NCBI GenBank assembly: GCA_964035545.1
Contig: OZ037765.1
Span: 10,286,698 to 10,350,697 of the forward strand
From: Bugula neritina
Lineage: Eukaryota > Bryozoa > Gymnolaemata > Cheilostomatida > Bugulidae
Reading direction: 5' to 3'
Length of the DNA: 64,000 nt
This document shows, piece after piece, positions 50,249 to 64,000 of the stretch. The notes under the pieces were generated by a model. The model saw only the letters and a program-made list of their open reading frames with translations. It did no database searches and had not been told where the DNA came from. A program made the translations under genes and the position numbers. The first letter of the stretch is position 1; every line of letters starts with the position of its first letter.

Positions 50249-50719
50249 TAATTACTGTTTTGCTGGAAGACAAGACCCCACACCTGATGAATGAATTACC
50301 TGGAAACTCTCAGGGGCATAGGAAACATCTCACTACTAGAGGCATAATATTGACTTACTGTAATAAGATCGTTTCAGGAACAATAATATTACAATAATAC
50401 TGTTATAAATTCTACTGCTTTCTAAACTTCCGACATATAAACACTATGGAACTTGCAATAGAGCCTTTTAAGTTGTACAATTTTTGCATGTTGACCTAAC
50501 AGTTTCTACTCTGCTTATAGAAAAGAACGATATTATTCTCAATTTAAGAATGTAACTGGGAGCCACATGAGTTCACAGATTTTTGAAACTTATGAGTAGT
50601 TTAAAAATATTTCTTACTCATCTGTATAGCCTAAATAGTTTGCTTTTGTAATCACTTTATATAACAGTTTTCTCAAAAATGATCAATATTTTATATTTTT
50701 TAAAAATATTTGCTGAGAT

Positions 50720-51120
50720 ATCCTGCTATATTATATACATATATCCTGCTATATTATATACATATATACTGCTGTTATAGACGAGTATATGCTATTGTAA
50801 TATATACATATTTACTGCTGTAATATGTACATATATGTTATTGTAATATATACATATTTACTGCTGTAATATGTACATATATGCTGTTGTAATATATACA
50901 TATATGCTGTTGTAATATGTACATATATGCTATTGTAATATATACATATTTACTGCTGTAATATGTACATATATGTTATTGTAATATAAACATATTTACT
51001 GCTGTAATATGTACATATATGCTGTTGTAATATATACATATATACTACTGTAATGTATACTTACATGCTGCCATACTAAATAAATACATATTTACCACTG
51101 TAATATATACACTGTTGTAA
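50720..51120. repeat. AT-rich 22-23 bp minisatellite, about 400 bp
   Basis: Units of the type TGCTGTTGTAATATATACATA and TTACTGCTGTAATATGTACAT alternate, giving a higher-order period near 45 bp. Copies decay towards both ends. Lies about 0.5 kb upstream of the F-BAR gene start codon. Confidence 0.85.
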
Positions 51121-52204
51121 TAGCTACATATAATATGCTGCTGTAAAAAATAATAGCACTTATATACCTGTTAGACTGGCAGTGAGATATACAGCTCTGT
51201 AATTAGTATCCACTGCATTCATTGTGTACACATAACCTAACGTTTAGCAATGAAATCAATATATGTTTTATTTGTCAGATAAATTATTCATATGTGAAAC
51301 TTGACAATTTAAATTTTTCTTTTTGTATCCATTAAATAGTTTTTTGATTCATGTGCTGCTGATACACATTTAAAACATTTATTTAAAATAATTACTCAAA
51401 TTTATACATATTATAATGAAATCAAATTTGAATTGGAAAAAAACCACGAGTTATATGATGTTGAAAACTGTGCTAGTTGCAACAAGTATGAAGACAAACA
51501 AATACAAACATATCTATATTACTGAGACCTTTAATACCATAAAGCATATTTTGGTGCAGCTCTCTGTATATTGATGAGAGGTAAGAATTTAAATGTCTGA
51601 ACACAATATAAAATTGTTTAACTGAAAAAATGGTTATATATTATTGGCACTCACCTCTCTCTATTGCTTGATAGTGTCAAAGTAGTATGTAAGTTTATAC
51701 AAATTCATACAATAGACATAGGTAGTTAAAACTGGAATAACTAAGTTACTGCTATAGAATAATAATTGCAGATTACTATTCAAAGTAGACCTGAAGCTGT
51801 AGTCGAGTTTAACTACTAGAATCAATGCATGTCACCAGCACATTAAAACGGTGACTGCTATCATACCTAATTACACTGCAATCTGAAGATGTGATATCAA
51901 CAAACCAAATCATTGGGGAACATGCCACTAGCCGTCATGAGACATAGCATACATATTAATGACCTTTTGATTATTGCATCTAATGCGGCCACTGCAAAGT
52001 ATTATCCAATAACTTTGGTTTTCTATAACAATATTCATATTATGCAGCATAGCTGTCATTTTTTAGCTTTCAATATGATTACAATTTTAAATCTTCAGCT
52101 AAATTATACAAGTCTGTATCAACTGCAAATCTACAAGATGCAACTGGATAAGGTAGAGCAACTCCAAACAATGAATAGCTAGAAGGTTGGTATGTCAGTT
52201 AGGG

Positions 52205-52524
52205 CAGCGTTGTCTAACAAGCAACCCCAGGGCTGGATGCCGCTCCTTGCCAACATTTATGTGGCCCTCAAAGGCATAAAACTAAAATTATTTTTCACAC
52301 GTATAAGTGAAAAACCACCTTTTAAATGTCTTATGCTACAAAACATAAAGCTTGCATCAACTACTAGGACTTTATTGCTTACTGATTCATAAGAATTTGG
52401 AATAACATAATTTGAAAAATACTGCCGCTGAGGCCTCCAGCTCAAGCTAAAGTTTACAATGTGGCCCTTGCTGAGAAATATTCCCTTTCAGTGGCCCACG
52501 CTCTGAAAAGGTTGGACACCCCTG
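52205..52524. mobile_element. hAT-type MITE, 320 bp
   Basis: Ends CAGCGTTGTCTAAC and, in reverse complement, CAGGGGTGTCCAAC, the CAGGGGTGTCCAAC-type termini typical of hAT elements. It is flanked by the 8-bp near-identical duplication AGTTAGGG / AGTTAGCG (52,197-52,204 and 52,525-52,532). The subterminal GGGCTGGATGCCGC and GTGGCCC words are also hAT-like. No coding capacity. Confidence 0.85.
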
Positions 52525-53123
52525 AGTTAGCGTTTTGGGGCACTAGGAAAGATTGGAAACTTGGTCCAGTAATTTGACTGGGGAAGAACTTGAATTGTAT
52601 AATTAAAATGTTAGTTAAAAGCAAGTCATAATTGAGTAAAAGACTTTAAACCACTTGAGATCATGTCTCAGCTTTAATAATTGAAAACTGCAACTTTACT
52701 AAAGATTATAGCAGCATTACTCATAATTAGTTAACTTTACATATAAAACTAATATCATAACCAAATAGCAATCAACATTGTAAAAGTATGATTCAGTTAT
52801 ATTAATGAACAAGAAAGCCTGTAAAGAAATCAACAGAGTATTATTTATCAAGAAAATACAGCAGAAATTGTCTAAAATGGTAAAAATGATTATATATAGT
52901 AGAAAATAGAAATCTACATATAGATTATACGTACAACTTTGATTATACTTGAGTATCACTACTATGAAAAATAATGTAATTGCAAACAAATTTACTAAAA
53001 AAGTAAATACTACATCTAGAGTCTAGAATCTTCTGAAAATTAAATTTCAAAACATAATATAGAGTAACAAAACAGTCCTGGTATTGAAACATACAAGAAA
53101 GATTCAAAATATATATCATAGCT

Positions 53124-53129
53124 TTTATT
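53124..53129 (-). promoter_or_regulatory. Candidate polyadenylation signal of vinculin
   Basis: AATAAA on the minus strand about 52 bp past the stop codon. Confidence 0.45.
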
Positions 53130-53180
53130 ATATTATATTATTATACTGATTCCTAAAACCTATAAATACGAGATACAACA

Positions 53181-64000
<10,820 letters not shown>

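Larger units (their letters stand above)
50249..53180. other. Region between the F-BAR gene start and the vinculin stop
   Basis: About 2.9 kb, both neighbours on the minus strand. It should hold the F-BAR gene promoter and possibly untranslated exons. It contains an AT-rich minisatellite and a hAT-type MITE. A minus-strand AATAAA at 53,129-53,124, about 52 bp after the vinculin stop, is a plausible vinculin polyadenylation signal. No coding block is recognised. Confidence 0.7.

Noticed and set aside
50720-51120. Regular 22-23 bp repeats resembling a CRISPR array
   Set aside because: There are no distinct spacers, the units are AT-rich and degenerate, and the genome is animal. It is a minisatellite.

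Overview
This is a stretch of an animal nuclear genome. It is AT-rich, the genes are split by many GT-AG introns, and there is no operon-like packing. The encoded proteins (an MPDZ/PATJ-type multi-PDZ scaffold, a class N1/4 forkhead factor, an F-BAR/SH3 protein and vinculin) belong to animal cell-junction and cytoskeleton families. Sequence identity to the vertebrate proteins is moderate. Vinculin shows only two central repeats where vertebrates have three, and the repeats include tRNA-derived SINEs, hAT elements and 21-23 bp minisatellites. I read this as an invertebrate, possibly a lophotrochozoan, but the phylum cannot be fixed from the window.

Layout. (1) 1-15,580, minus strand: 5' two-thirds or more of an MPDZ/PATJ-like gene, with an L27 domain and five PDZ domains over 18 exons. 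Its 3' end may lie beyond position 1. (2) 15,581-19,454: a 3.9 kb gap between divergent genes. (3) 19,455-about 27,900, plus strand: a FoxN1/4 gene; its second intron carries a 1.79 kb hAT-type element with a perfect 8-bp target duplication. (4) 30,297-50,248, minus strand: a 21-exon gene for an F-BAR protein with a long disordered middle and a C-terminal SH3 domain, convergent with FoxN. I cannot assign it to a named F-BAR subfamily. (5) 53,181-beyond 64,000, minus strand: vinculin from the end of head domain D1 to the stop codon, 18 exons, including a phase-symmetric candidate cassette exon in the proline-rich neck.

Exon models were built by hand from conserved protein blocks, splice dinucleotides and phase. 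Almost every junction of the MPDZ-like and vinculin genes keeps frame, so those models are strong. The uncertain places are the 3' end of the MPDZ-like gene, the last exon of FoxN, the first exon of the F-BAR gene and one frame conflict in it near 32.3-32.7 kb.

Functionally, three of the four genes act at the cell cortex: a polarity and tight-junction scaffold, a membrane-curving adaptor, and the actin linker of adherens junctions and focal adhesions. Nothing suggests they are co-regulated. I found no rRNA or true tRNA gene, no CRISPR array and no viral gene.
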